A stretch of 64,000 nt of DNA from Bacillota bacterium (GCA_023418475.1 JAEZZO010000036.1:1-64000), one strand, 5' to 3'; counted from the stretch's first letter, positions 27,553-36,901 are shown. Translations and numbers: made by a program. The notes: generated by a model not told the origin, from the letters alone.

Positions 27553-28545
27553 ATGAATTTGAATGATTTTTTAACCCCTAACAAGTGGCCAAAGCCGGTT
27601 CTCACCGGCTCCGGTGTGTCCGGTGCATTTGACGAGAAAGCAGTTGATTGTCCGTTTGTATTCCGCCACCGAGATCAGTACTATATGATGTACATCGGTT
27701 TTGATGGCGTAGGATATCAGACGGGCCTGGCAATAAGTAATAATTTACTCGATTGGCGTCCAATCGGCATCATTTTGCGCCGCGGAGACGGTAATGGCTG
27801 GGATTCGGTAAATGTTGCCGGATGCTGGATTCTACGAGAGAATAACATGGATGGACAACCTGTATTAAAAAAATGGGACAATAAATATTGGCTGGTCTAT
27901 CATGCTTACCCTAATGAAGGTTATGAGGCAGGCCCGGGCCGTATTGGCCTGGCTTGGACAGAGGATCCTTCTTTACTTACCTGGAACCGCCTGCCTGAAC
28001 CAATCCTGGTTCCTGAAACCGGAGCTTTATGGGAGCAGGGAGGCTTATATAAGGAATGTCTGCTAGAGCATGATGGTTTATTCTATTTATTTTACAATGC
28101 CAAGGATAAGTCGGATCAATGGATTGAACAGACAGGTCTCGCAACGTCGAATGATCTGTTAAATTGGAACAGATCCTCTGATCATCCTCTTCTTACCGTA
28201 ACTCCTAACGCATGGGACAGCCGATTCGTGAGTGATCCCTGTGTGCTAAAGTATCTTAATCAATGGGTGATGTTTTATTTCGGCTATGACAGCAAGCATG
28301 CACAAGAAGGAATTGCATTCTCTGATGATTTACTTACCTGGGTGAAGCATCCGGAGCCAATTATTGAGTATGGCCCCTCCGGCAGTCTGGACAGTTTGTA
28401 TGCTCATAAACCATCTGTTATTCAACATGAAGGGGTCCTGTATCATTTTTATTGTGCATGCCGTCCTAGCCTGCCGGGTGATATTACCAACAGTTATAGC
28501 TACTATCGAACAATTGCGGTTGCCACTTCGAAATCATTGTTATAA
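27553..28545 (+). CDS. GH43-like five-bladed beta-propeller glycosidase
   Basis: 330 residues without signal peptide. The repeated blades are visible (YYMMYIGFDG, YWLVYHAYP, LFYLFYNAKD, WVMFYFGYDS, LYHFYCACRP), each followed by a strand such as GLAISNNLLDW, which is the glycosyl hydrolase clan F/J layout. Candidate acidic residues include Asp near 28 (GAFDEKAVDCPFV), Glu near 176 (LYKECLLEHDG) and the central Asp region. A cytosolic arabinofuranosidase, xylosidase or fructan/galactan enzyme is likely; substrate not resolved. AAGGAG lies 9 nt before the ATG. No transporter is adjacent. Confidence 0.8.
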   Translation: MNLNDFLTPNKWPKPVLTGSGVSGAFDEKAVDCPFVFRHRDQYYMMYIGFDGVGYQTGLAISNNLLDWRPIGIILRRGDGNGWDSVNVAGCWILRENNMDGQPVLKKWDNKYWLVYHAYPNEGYEAGPGRIGLAWTEDPSLLTWNRLPEPILVPETGALWEQGGLYKECLLEHDGLFYLFYNAKDKSDQWIEQTGLATSNDLLNWNRSSDHPLLTVTPNAWDSRFVSDPCVLKYLNQWVMFYFGYDSKHAQEGIAFSDDLLTWVKHPEPIIEYGPSGSLDSLYAHKPSVIQHEGVLYHFYCACRPSLPGDITNSYSYYRTIAVATSKSLL

Positions 28546-28620
28546 AACTTGATTAAGAAAGTAATATACTTTTTTATCAAATGTTAACATTCACCTTTAT
28601 GCTTATACAATACTCCTAGA

Positions 28621-29003
28621 ATAGTCAATGCCCTTGGAGATGTATGGCAGCATGTCCAGATGAAAAGTTTGTTAATCAGACAAAGTTAATGCTCGAGGGA
28701 GTACCATCTCCTTTATTGGGTAATACAAATACCATAATAGCCGTCGTTGCTACAACAGCAATTCTTGATAAAGCAGAAGCCAACCGCGTGGCAACACTTG
28801 CCCAAGATGGAATGACGCGGGCTATTTTTCCGATCCATTCATAATGGGATGGCAATACTGTTTTTTGCCTTGCAACAGGTACGGATACTTATTACTATAA
28901 AGGAGATGCTGCTATAATGGTGATTGGAACCGCTGCTGCTGTAGTACTTGAGAAAGCGATTATACGAGGAGAGCTGTCTGCGCAATTTAGTATTACTAAA
29001 TAA
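28621..29003 (+). pseudogene. Remnant of a P1 (DmpA/S58) family peptidase
   Basis: Three pieces can be read: VNALGDVW in one frame, then after a frameshift TNTIIAVVATTAILDKAEAN, RVATLAQDGMTRAIFPIHS, an in-frame TAA at 28842-28844, then WDGNTVFCLATGTDTYYYKG and VIGTAAAVVLEKAI to the TAA at 29001. These match the C-terminal third of the P1/DmpA N-terminal-nucleophile aminopeptidase family (typical TTIGVVATNA, DGLAR, HTMWDGDT). The N-terminal two thirds are absent. It is decayed and non-functional. Confidence 0.75.
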
Positions 29004-29103
29004 GACAAAGTAACAGACACTTCATGTAATCCAGGTAATCGAAGAAAAAATAACATTGTTTATATAATAAATCCATAGTTTTATCTCGATGCATTCCAAA
29101 CAC

Positions 29104-29155
29104 AAAAAATCAAGGGTTTCAAAGTTTGTTAAAACTCTGAAGCCCTTGATTTTAC
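29104..29155 (-). terminator. Terminator of tRNA-Leu(AAG)
   Basis: Minus-strand stem AAAATCAAGGGCTTCA paired with TGAAACCCTTGATTTT, ending in a T-run, directly after the tRNA gene. Confidence 0.8.
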
Positions 29156-29159
29156 GTAG

Positions 29160-29243
29160 TGCAGTCGAGGGGACTTGAACCCCTACCCAGAAACCCGGAC
29201 TAGATCCTTAGTCTAGCGCGTATGCCAATTCCGCCACGACTGC
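29160..29243 (-). tRNA. tRNA-Leu, anticodon AAG
   Basis: 84 nt class II tRNA. Acceptor stem GCAGTCG / CGACTGC with discriminator A, D-arm GGCGGAATTGGCATACGC, anticodon stem CTAGA/TCTAG with loop CTAAGGA (anticodon AAG), long variable arm, T-arm GGGGTTCAAGTCCCC. CCA is not encoded. A34 would normally be deaminated to inosine. The body is almost identical to the Leu(CAG) gene at 33581-33664. Confidence 0.9.
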
Positions 29244-29468
29244 TTAACCTTGTTCGCTGTTTGCCGCGAACAATAGTGATTATATCATCCCAAGAATATA
29301 ATTGCAACACTTTTTTTCATTTTTATTTTAGTAAAATTATAAACTGTAAATTATAAATAGCACTCCTCTCTTTCTCGTCGCTTGCTTTTCCATTGATTAG
29401 AATATTATTCATTGAAATCATTCGTTCCTCCACAGGACTCCTGAAATCATAGTCTTTTATCCACAAAG

Positions 29469-29515
29469 ATGCAGTACCATATGCTTTTTTGTGCATGTTA
29501 TGGTACTGCATTTAT
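29469..29515 (-). terminator. Stem-loop after the FAD/Rieske oxidoreductase gene
   Basis: ATGCAGTACCATA and its complement flank a 16-nt loop, 26 nt past the stop codon at 29541. The T-run is weak, so it may be a terminator or a simple hairpin. The rest of 29244-29540 shows no gene. Confidence 0.45.
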
Positions 29516-29540
29516 TACATCTATTTTCAGACACATACGT

Positions 29541-31112
29541 CTATTTGTTCTCCTGCTCCGGTACATACCTCTTTTTCCTCTGACAAGCATTAAAGGTATC
29601 CCTCATTGCCGGATTACTGATCAGATTACCTTTATAATCAAAACGTGATCCATGGCATGGGCAATCCCAGCTCATTTCATTCTGATTCCACTCTAGGCTG
29701 CAGCCAAGATGAGGACATTTGGTTGTTACAAAATAATATTTATCCTCCGTTGCCCGGTAAACACCAAAACGTTCTCCATCATGATTTATGATACCCGCTT
29801 TTCCGATATCAATATCCTTCAGTTTATCATGGGGTATTTTCATATGCTCCTTCAAGAGGCTGACCGTTATTACCACCGCATCCTTCAGAAATTTTCCTGT
29901 GCCGGAGAACATTAATCTGCGGGGGTAGAATACGTTACGGTATTCATTCTCTCTGCCGGTTATCATATCACTGATAATCATAGCAGCTGCCATTGAGTTC
30001 GTCATTCCCCATTTGTTAAATCCGGTTGCCACGTACATGTTCTGCATGTTTACCGAATATTTCCCGATGTAAGGAACAGAATCCGGTGTCATGCAGTCCT
30101 GATTTGACCATTTATATACCATAGCAGAATTCGGATACCACTTCTTTTTATCCTCCTCAATTTGACGATAAGCATCCAAAGGTTGATATTTACCTGCACG
30201 GTGATTACCGCTTCCGATGATCAGTCCATCTTTGTAGTTACGAAAAGTATAGCCCTCCGGAGCCGCATCCCGGTACATACCATCCAGGCGTGCATTCCTT
30301 AGGATATCTTCCCCCTCCAGCAAAGCTGCGTATTCTCTTTCCTGGTGCATTTTAAGAAAATAATATCCCGGTACATTAATAAAGGGATAATGCGTCGTTA
30401 TAACAATTGATTTGGCATGTACGCTGCCTTTATCCGTTATAACCATGCCCCCTGTTCGTAACTCCGTAACCCTGGTATGTTCATAAACAGTCAGTCTGTC
30501 AGCAACGGCATCAAGAAACTTTATCGGGTGGAATTGTGCTTGGTGATCAAAACGCGCAGCAGCCTTAACCGGAAACGGCAATGTTGTATCTCTGGTAAAG
30601 GAAACCGGCAGACCTAATATTTTTGCTGCTTCCACTTCTTGACGGATCAGCTGCTCATGATCTTTGGAGTAAATATAATTCGGTAATATCTCATAGTCGC
30701 AATCTATTTCATACCTGTTGACAATTTCCTCAAAAAGCTCCAGGGCATGCTGGTTAGCCATTGCATACTCTCTGGCACGCTCTTCTCCCTTATACGTCAG
30801 CAGCTTTTTGTAAATGATACCATGCTGGGAGGTTATCTTGGCCGTTGTATTCCTTGTCATACCGCTCCCTGCTTCCTGGCACTCCAACAACACTGCCTCA
30901 AGACCCCGCTCCTGCAGCATATAAGCTGTAAGAACTCCCGCAAGACCGGCACCAATCACCACCGCTTCTGTCGTAATATCTCCTTCCAGAGAAGGTCTAA
31001 CCGTTTTTTCTCCACGTTCTTCATTCCTATATCGTTCTTGTACCCATACAGACTCTCCACGCTCTTTACCTGATGTTTCAAAGGCACCATTTTCTTTCCA
31101 AATTGTCCTCAT
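29541..31112 (-). CDS. FAD-dependent oxidoreductase with C-terminal Rieske [2Fe-2S] domain
   Basis: 523 residues from the ATG at 31112 (GGAGG 5 nt upstream). A DAO-type flavin fold: AVVIGAGLAGVLTAYMLQER (GxGxxG) and LLECQEAGSGMTRNTTAK near 60-100; FAD C-terminal motif PYIGKYS with VATGFNKWGMTNS near 350-370. From about 425 a Rieske domain with CPHLGC and CPCHGSRFD, giving the two Cys and two His that hold a [2Fe-2S] cluster. Members of this fusion family are found in anaerobes and bacilli (YhfW-like); the substrate is unknown. Monocistronic. Confidence 0.9.
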   Translation of the reverse strand: MRTIWKENGAFETSGKERGESVWVQERYRNEERGEKTVRPSLEGDITTEAVVIGAGLAGVLTAYMLQERGLEAVLLECQEAGSGMTRNTTAKITSQHGIIYKKLLTYKGEERAREYAMANQHALELFEEIVNRYEIDCDYEILPNYIYSKDHEQLIRQEVEAAKILGLPVSFTRDTTLPFPVKAAARFDHQAQFHPIKFLDAVADRLTVYEHTRVTELRTGGMVITDKGSVHAKSIVITTHYPFINVPGYYFLKMHQEREYAALLEGEDILRNARLDGMYRDAAPEGYTFRNYKDGLIIGSGNHRAGKYQPLDAYRQIEEDKKKWYPNSAMVYKWSNQDCMTPDSVPYIGKYSVNMQNMYVATGFNKWGMTNSMAAAMIISDMITGRENEYRNVFYPRRLMFSGTGKFLKDAVVITVSLLKEHMKIPHDKLKDIDIGKAGIINHDGERFGVYRATEDKYYFVTTKCPHLGCSLEWNQNEMSWDCPCHGSRFDYKGNLISNPAMRDTFNACQRKKRYVPEQENK

Positions 31113-31279
31113 AACCGCCTCCAGCAATATATATTCCTAAAGTTCAGTAAAATTCTACCATATAGGTATCATAACCGAAAGGCAAGGTATTTATGCTTAA
31201 AAATAATTGAATGCTTTATTAATAACTTCAAGGCTACCTGATTTAGAGGACTATTTTAGATTTTTACGCAAAAAAATAA

Positions 31280-31351
31280 CTCCCCGAGTAGGGCTCGAAC
31301 CTACAACCCCACGGTTAACAGCCGTGTGCTCTACCATTGAGCTATCGAGGA
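31280..31351 (-). tRNA. tRNA-Asn, anticodon GTT
   Basis: 72 nt. Acceptor TCCTCGA / TCGGGGA with discriminator G; D-arm AGCTCAATGGTAGAGCA; anticodon stem CACGG/CCGTG with loop CTGTTAA (anticodon GTT); T-arm TAGGTTCGAGCCCTA. CCA not encoded. Confidence 0.93.
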
Positions 31352-31655
31352 ATATGTTGTAATTTTAATACTCCTTTGTACAGATGTCAATACTATTTTT
31401 CTTGCTGATGTAACATATATTTAATATTTCATTGTATTTAAGTTCACCTAATAGTAATTTAGATAAGCAAGTGTGATAATATCATAATGATTTTAATTAA
31501 CTGCAGATACCGATTTTATACTCTACCGGTATCTGCACACTAGTTACAATATATCAACGTATTGGAAACCTGATGTTTCTTACAAATAAAAGTTATTTTA
31601 AAACTCTGCTTTTCTTTCCGCATCGATCATACAGTTGATTTACATTCATCCCGGT
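31352..31655. other. Intergenic stretch, tRNA-Asn to membrane protein gene
   Basis: AT-rich. The only structure seen is a hairpin TGCAGATACCG / CGGTATCTGCA at 31502-31537, 3' of the minus-strand membrane protein gene; without a clear T-run it is at best a weak terminator. No gene. Confidence 0.4.
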
Positions 31656-33293
31656 CTATTTTACTTCCAATACCGTATTGACATCCGTGCCTTCTGTATA
31701 GGAAATGGTGATACTATCCCCCACATTGTATCGGAGAATATTAATGTTATCCGCTACTGTTACATCAAAAATAAGATTTTTCCCCTGCAGGATAAGATAA
31801 TAATGTGTATTTCCATCCACTACAATATCTGATATTTTTTGAATAAATCCTGTAATTTTCGGTACAGAGGCATCTTCATTGCTCTTAACACTGACGTTAT
31901 TTTCCTTCAATTGCAGGCGATAATTATTCTCACATTCAGAGATAGTTTCTCCGATTGCAACAATATTATATTTGGATATATTGACCATTGCATAATCCTT
32001 TACAAGGCCTGCACCATCCTTCAGCGGCATAAAGTAGGTCGGTTCCCCTGAAATGTTTAGAAGAAGCGGGAAGCTGGCAACATATTTTAAGTGCTGTACT
32101 TTACCTTCAGCCGAACGCATTGCGGAATATTCCTTTGCGCCGGACATTGAATAGTATCTGGTTTCCGCTGTACGCTGATTGATTAATACAAACCCTACTA
32201 AGGATTCATCACTTACCATACTTGTTACTCCGGTATAAACCCAGACATCGTCATCTAACGCAATATAATTGTAACCTTCCGTAGCTTCTAGACAGTCCTT
32301 TTGTCCAAACAGCGTATTCAGATAACCATGTTTTAAGGAAGCATAATAGTTATAATAAGAAATCAGTAAATCTGATGAATAAACTCTATCAACCCATTGC
32401 GGACAATCCTTAATTTTATAGTTCTTATATTCACCGTTGGTCGCATTTACAATTACAACATTACGGATGGTCTGACCCCCGAATAATCCGATGGTATAAT
32501 CTTTCACAGGACAGATCCAGAAGGGCGTTCCATTATCATCCACTTCAAAATTAATCTTATCAAACATATAGGTTGGAAAATGAAAACGAAGATATCTGTA
32601 AATATATCGACCAAAATGCTCTGATTCAGAGTATTTTATTCCATTCTCAAGCTTCACACACTCCGCATTCTGCGTTGTCATATCAATGCTGATATAGGCA
32701 GGAATTCCTTGCTTTCGGTTAATGAGCCATTTGAAAATGCTTGCATATTTAAGTGGTGTAACACGTGTTGGCACATTCTTATAATTAATCTGCGTATAGT
32801 TATCCGCTATCTCATATTGGGAAACATACTCGACCATACTGCCCATTTTTCTGGAAGCCAGCAATGCTGCGGAATCCTTATCCAATACCGGAACCTTATT
32901 AAAGGAGATTTGTGCTATATCCTTTGAAAAGTCACGGTTTGTGTCAATATTAATTAAGGTCTGATATTTTTTTGCATTCACAATCGGAGAGGATAATATA
33001 TTGCCTATGATAAAAATCAATAGAAGGGCGACCGAAAGTAAAACACATAGAGAGAATAGTCTACCTTTCAAGCTTGTTTTATCAAAGCTTAATTTGGATC
33101 TTCCGGTATGCGAATAATCTGTTTTAAAACAAGTAATTCCCACTACAACGGTGATGAGAACGGCAACTACTATGATAAATGCCCAGAACCCGGATGAATG
33201 AATGTTAATGGCCGGCAAGGTTATATAATAATATAGAAAGCCGATGATACCCACCAACAATACTGACAATAAAATTTTAATAAATTTCTTCAT
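31656..33293 (-). CDS. Membrane protein with large extracytoplasmic region, unknown family
   Basis: 545 residues. Three N-terminal hydrophobic segments (about 7-27, 38-56, 83-108) followed by some 430 mostly soluble residues with many aromatic beta-strand stretches (YIYRYLRFHFPTYMFDKINF, TPFWICPVKDYTIGLFGG, AETRYYSMSGAKEYSAMRSA) and a final small domain resembling an OB or SH3 barrel (KITGFIQKISDIVVDGNTHY). GATGAGGTAAATC-like ribosome site before the ATG. I have seen similar proteins in clostridia but cannot name a family or function. Confidence 0.75.
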   Translation of the reverse strand: MKKFIKILLSVLLVGIIGFLYYYITLPAINIHSSGFWAFIIVVAVLITVVVGITCFKTDYSHTGRSKLSFDKTSLKGRLFSLCVLLSVALLLIFIIGNILSSPIVNAKKYQTLINIDTNRDFSKDIAQISFNKVPVLDKDSAALLASRKMGSMVEYVSQYEIADNYTQINYKNVPTRVTPLKYASIFKWLINRKQGIPAYISIDMTTQNAECVKLENGIKYSESEHFGRYIYRYLRFHFPTYMFDKINFEVDDNGTPFWICPVKDYTIGLFGGQTIRNVVIVNATNGEYKNYKIKDCPQWVDRVYSSDLLISYYNYYASLKHGYLNTLFGQKDCLEATEGYNYIALDDDVWVYTGVTSMVSDESLVGFVLINQRTAETRYYSMSGAKEYSAMRSAEGKVQHLKYVASFPLLLNISGEPTYFMPLKDGAGLVKDYAMVNISKYNIVAIGETISECENNYRLQLKENNVSVKSNEDASVPKITGFIQKISDIVVDGNTHYYLILQGKNLIFDVTVADNINILRYNVGDSITISYTEGTDVNTVLEVK

Positions 33294-33580
33294 GATTTAC
33301 CTCATTTCTCATTTCTACTGCACTGCATATTCTATGTGACTCAATGCCGCGTGCATAGCATTTACTAGAACATTAATTCTATTTTTCTCTACAAATATAA
33401 ATTCATCATACCATACAAATAGAATAAATTGAATTAGAAACAAATTAAAACTATATAAAATAATTCCTATGAGGATACTTCCCATGATTTTACTTCAATA
33501 AAAGATTTTTATTTTCTTCTTGAAATCGAAATAGATGTATGCTATAATCAAATTCGTTCCGTAACCTAGGAAAACGATTT

Positions 33581-33664
33581 GCAGTTGTGGCGGAATTGGC
33601 ATACGCGCTAGATTCAGGTTCTAGTTCTCGCAAGGGAGTAGGGGTTCAAGTCCCCTCAACTGCA
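33581..33664 (+). tRNA. tRNA-Leu, anticodon CAG
   Basis: 84 nt class II tRNA. Acceptor GCAGTTG / CAACTGC with discriminator A, anticodon stem CTAGA/TCTAG with loop TTCAGGT (anticodon CAG), variable arm TTCTCGCAAGGGA, T-arm GGGGTTCAAGTCCCC. CCA not encoded. It marks the left edge of the accessory region. Confidence 0.93.
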
Positions 33665-33674
33665 TGAAAGAAAT

Positions 33675-33707
33675 GCCTTGTAAATGTTGAGTTTACAAGG
33701 CTTTTTA
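33675..33707 (+). terminator. Terminator of tRNA-Leu(CAG)
   Basis: Perfect 10-bp stem GCCTTGTAAA / TTTACAAGGC, 7-nt loop, then TTTTT, 11 nt past the tRNA. Confidence 0.9.
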
Positions 33708-33830
33708 CTTTTTTACAATTACTTTATTAGGTTTTATATTTCTTATATTTCAACTATGTATCTGACAAACATCTGACAAAATCTCTTATATAAATATTAT
33801 TAGCTATTTTCTAAGCTATGAAGCATATCC

Positions 33831-35999
33831 CTATTCACTTAAAATCTGATTTTTTTCATCATTAATAAACTTTTCAATTTCCTGTAAATAGCATTGAGGA
33901 ATACAGAAGAACTTCAATGGATCGAGTTGAAAAATGTAGTCATTTTCAACATGATTAGTCTCATTAATAAATTTACATGATGCAGGGTATTTTTTCCTCA
34001 ACAATGTTAAAAGTTCTTTTTTTCTTTCAAATAGTAGACGGATTGCTATTACTTTCACATATGCTTCTTGGCTATTTATAAACTGTATAAGATTATTAGT
34101 AGATACATTACCTATTATTTCATCATAGGTATGATCACCTAAATAACTTCTCAACTCTTGGCATCCCAAGCTAAATATACTATCATCCAATTTATTTCCA
34201 TCCTTATCTAAAGCTACACTCCTTCCATGAATGATATTAGATAGTATCTCGTATAATGGACTGTCATTGTAATTTGGATTCACTAATTCAACATATTTAC
34301 GCAAGTTTACTACCCTAGTATGCATTTTATTATTCTCATCTTTTGCTAAGTTCAATGTTATTTCAACTGTATTTTTTAAATCACTACGAATAATGTCGTA
34401 TTCTATTATCTCTCCATTTTCATTTTGTAGCAATTTAGCCTTTACTGGAGTCGTCAAACCATATCTGCTAAAAAAATTCCCATGTACATAGTCAATAAGT
34501 GGTTGCAAGTCATGTGTAAGCATCATTACAGTTCTATCTCTAAAACTTGGTTTCTGGTTATCAAATAATCTTCTAACCACAGCAAATTTCTTATTTTCAT
34601 CAAAAGAAGATATTGGATCATCAAGAACTATTAAATCTGGATTATCACTAATTGCTTCAAACATGAACATAACCAAAGAAAAAGCATTTTTTTCTCCCCA
34701 GCTTAAACGCTCATTTGGCTCCTTTACGCTTTCTTCAACATGCGATGTAGGGACTAAATATGCTATTGCTTTCTTCTCCCCATCTTTTTTCAGCCCAAAT
34801 TCATATGGAAAACCAGCCAAGGAAAAAAATTGATTAATGTCTTCTTTTCTTACGTCAATTAATTTCTCTAGTTTACTTTCATGTTGTAAGAATAATGCCT
34901 TTAACTTACTAGTATTCTGTTTCAAATAATCCACTTTAGAATCTACATGATGCACCATATCAAGTATTAAATCTGTACTATAAAACTTTGAAATTTGTCT
35001 TTCTTCAATAAGCATATTATCAAGGTTTGCTTCGATATTTAATAACTGCTCATGTGTTACATTCATAGGTCTAAAAAGACATATTTTCTCAATTTTCCCA
35101 AACAAATAATCCGTTTCTGTCGCAAGTTGCTGTAATTCAGCCAAAAGAGCATCCTCTTTACTGCTATTGCCTATATAACTTTCAAGTGCTACTATAGCAT
35201 CCTCTTTAATATAATTCAAATCAACAGCTTTTCTCAAATAATCTAAAACAGCACTGGCAGTTGCAAGTGCCGAATTCTTGAAAATCTTTGTTATAACTGT
35301 ATTTTGCTGTTTGATTTCTTCTTCTAAGCCTTTTGTACAAAACGGACATAAATCTCCATTCATTTCATTTATTCCATCGTTTCTCCATTTTGCCCATTTG
35401 GAAACACGTGCCAACTCTCTGCCAGCATAAAAAGGTTTATATGAGTTTAACTCAGAATAATTCTCGAATCCACCCCCATTACCCTTGATGAATTCTCCAG
35501 CACCACCTTTTTTCGAAATAGTTCCATTGTTATACTTAACCGCTTTAAAATATTCAGGTAAAAATACTCTTAAATTATAGATTTCCGTGGAGGATTGGAA
35601 AATTCCCTGAAGCTCAGATAAAAGTGTTTCAATTTGTGACGTTAAATTATCGCATTCATCAGATCTTAAAAACACCTGAAAGGAATCATTAAAAAATTCA
35701 TCACCCTTAAATAAATAGGAGTTTACATACTTCTCATCAAACACTCTTACCTCAGAAAAAGGTAGGTTTGTTATAATAGGCAGTTCCTCAGAAGATTCAA
35801 CATTAGAACCGTATGGTAAAAGTCGATTTAAACGTTCTTCATTATTACTTGCCTTGGCATATATAGCTTCACTAATTGTAGATTTTCCCGTTCCATTAGT
35901 TCCATACTTAATATTTAATGTATGTGCTTCGATCTCAACATCAGCCTTTTTTATGCAATTACAATTTCTTATTTGTATTTTGTTATTTTCTGATTCCAT
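33831..35999 (-). CDS. RloC-like / AAA_13-type ATPase with CxxC hook, candidate defence gene
   Basis: 722 residues. Walker A GTNGTGKST at 33-41; a coiled-coil region with a CPFC pair (Cys218, Cys221), like the Rad50/RloC zinc hook; ABC-type signature LSWGEKNAFSLVMF; Walker B LIVLDDPISSFDENKK; H-loop MMLTHDLQPL; and a conserved tail FINETNHVENDYIFQLDP. This is the SMC-like arrangement of RloC and related AAA_13 ATPases, some of which carry anticodon nuclease or other effector domains at the C-terminus. I see an H/E-bearing tail but cannot confirm a nuclease. It is a solitary gene next to a tRNA, as typical for phage-defence genes. Confidence 0.8.
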   Translation of the reverse strand: MESENNKIQIRNCNCIKKADVEIEAHTLNIKYGTNGTGKSTISEAIYAKASNNEERLNRLLPYGSNVESSEELPIITNLPFSEVRVFDEKYVNSYLFKGDEFFNDSFQVFLRSDECDNLTSQIETLLSELQGIFQSSTEIYNLRVFLPEYFKAVKYNNGTISKKGGAGEFIKGNGGGFENYSELNSYKPFYAGRELARVSKWAKWRNDGINEMNGDLCPFCTKGLEEEIKQQNTVITKIFKNSALATASAVLDYLRKAVDLNYIKEDAIVALESYIGNSSKEDALLAELQQLATETDYLFGKIEKICLFRPMNVTHEQLLNIEANLDNMLIEERQISKFYSTDLILDMVHHVDSKVDYLKQNTSKLKALFLQHESKLEKLIDVRKEDINQFFSLAGFPYEFGLKKDGEKKAIAYLVPTSHVEESVKEPNERLSWGEKNAFSLVMFMFEAISDNPDLIVLDDPISSFDENKKFAVVRRLFDNQKPSFRDRTVMMLTHDLQPLIDYVHGNFFSRYGLTTPVKAKLLQNENGEIIEYDIIRSDLKNTVEITLNLAKDENNKMHTRVVNLRKYVELVNPNYNDSPLYEILSNIIHGRSVALDKDGNKLDDSIFSLGCQELRSYLGDHTYDEIIGNVSTNNLIQFINSQEAYVKVIAIRLLFERKKELLTLLRKKYPASCKFINETNHVENDYIFQLDPLKFFCIPQCYLQEIEKFINDEKNQILSE

Positions 36000-36644
36000 A
36001 TTGTCCCCCTATTTTAGAATGCATAAACTAATTCTTTGTTTTTACAAAACTTGATAAAGTAACATGATTAATCAGCTTCTCATAAATGTAATAATTTATA
36101 AATCTAGTTCATTAATACTATTAATTTTATTCCATATTTAGCCATTATGCAACCGAATTTTTACCAATTTAAACCATTAAACCTTATTTCTACTCAAGGA
36201 TAAAATTATTCTATTCATACAGTAAATATAGTAGGATTACCTGTCACTCTTATAATTAATTGTATAACGTTGCAGTTAGTTGCAGGGGAATAATTATTTT
36301 ATCTGTCGACTCGCTTCTATCAAATTAAATCCTGTTCATAATTCATCCACTGGAATTGCCATTTCTCACAACAATTTCATTTTCGGTTATTTTATGCGAT
36401 TTATCCAGCTTTTTACCACGTGGGTATCCGTTAAAGATCAGAATCATTGAATAAGGAAGTTAATTTATCAAGTCGCCCATGCGGACGGCTTTAAAAGCAT
36501 GCGCATTGTTATAAGCAAGGCTGTCATTACGTCTGTTTCTACTCGGATTTTACGGAGGTTAAACAAAAATAGTATCAGCTTTAGGTATCTGAGAATAAAA
36601 TCAAATTTACATATACCGTCCGCATGCGGGACTTGGTTCAAAGG

Positions 36645-36718
36645 AAAAGTACTAAATCAGGGGCTTGAAGTTTATCTCAGGCTCCTAATTTTGAGCCCCT
36701 GACTTAGAACTTTTCTAA
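36645..36718 (+). terminator. Long hairpin, terminator-like
   Basis: Arms TACTAAATCAGGGGCT and AGCCCCTGACTTAGAACTTT, with a 28-nt loop and a short T-run after the right arm. There is no annotated plus-strand gene in front of it, so an unannotated RNA may end here. Confidence 0.5.
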
Positions 36719-36842
36719 TCTATTGTATTCAATCTTTTTAGAACTATTTCTATAATTTTCATCACAAACATCAACTAAAAGTATTTTACAAAATTATCAT
36801 AAGTTTTTTTGGAAAAATAATGTAATTTGTAATATATTGTGA

Positions 36843-36848
36843 TATAAT
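36843..36848 (+). promoter_or_regulatory. Candidate -10 box outside the left cassette repeat
   Basis: TATAAT 8 bp before the 25-bp inverted repeat; the -35 region is poor. Transcription would start inside or just before the repeat and run into whichever gene lies to the right. No comparable -10 is seen outside the right-hand repeat, where the recombinase terminator lies instead. Confidence 0.45.
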
Positions 36849-36855
36849 TTGTCTA

Positions 36856-36880
36856 AATAAAGGATAATAGCTAATTATCC
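36856..36880 (+). repeat. Left 25-bp inverted repeat, recombination-site-like
   Basis: Identical in 25 of 25 bases to the inverted copy at 38644-38668. Internally it is a near palindrome: arms AAGGATAAT and ATTATCC around a 5-nt spacer AGCTA, the form of a core site for a tyrosine recombinase. A further 32 bp toward the gene is similar to the right copy, ending in 14 identical bases over the start codon (36899-36912). Confidence 0.75.
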
Positions 36881-36901
36881 CTATAATGATTGGGGTGCAT
36901 G

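Larger units (their letters stand above)
36000..36898 (+). other. Long AT-rich non-coding stretch with inverted repeats
   Basis: Almost 900 bp between the ATPase and the GNAT-like gene. It contains an 11-bp inverted pair CATGCGGACGG (36478-36488) and CCGTCCGCATG (36616-36626), a long imperfect hairpin (36645-36718) and, at its right end, the promoter -10 and recombination-like site of the cassette. An open frame of 67 codons at 36499-36702 lies within the structured part and has no ribosome site. Confidence 0.5.

Noticed and set aside
36499..36702. 67-codon open frame as a gene
   Set aside because: No ribosome site, odd composition, and it overlaps the inverted repeat and the terminator-like hairpin.
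36400..36720. Retron or group II intron RNA
   Set aside because: No reverse transcriptase gene nearby and no domain V or msr-like signature that I can recognise.
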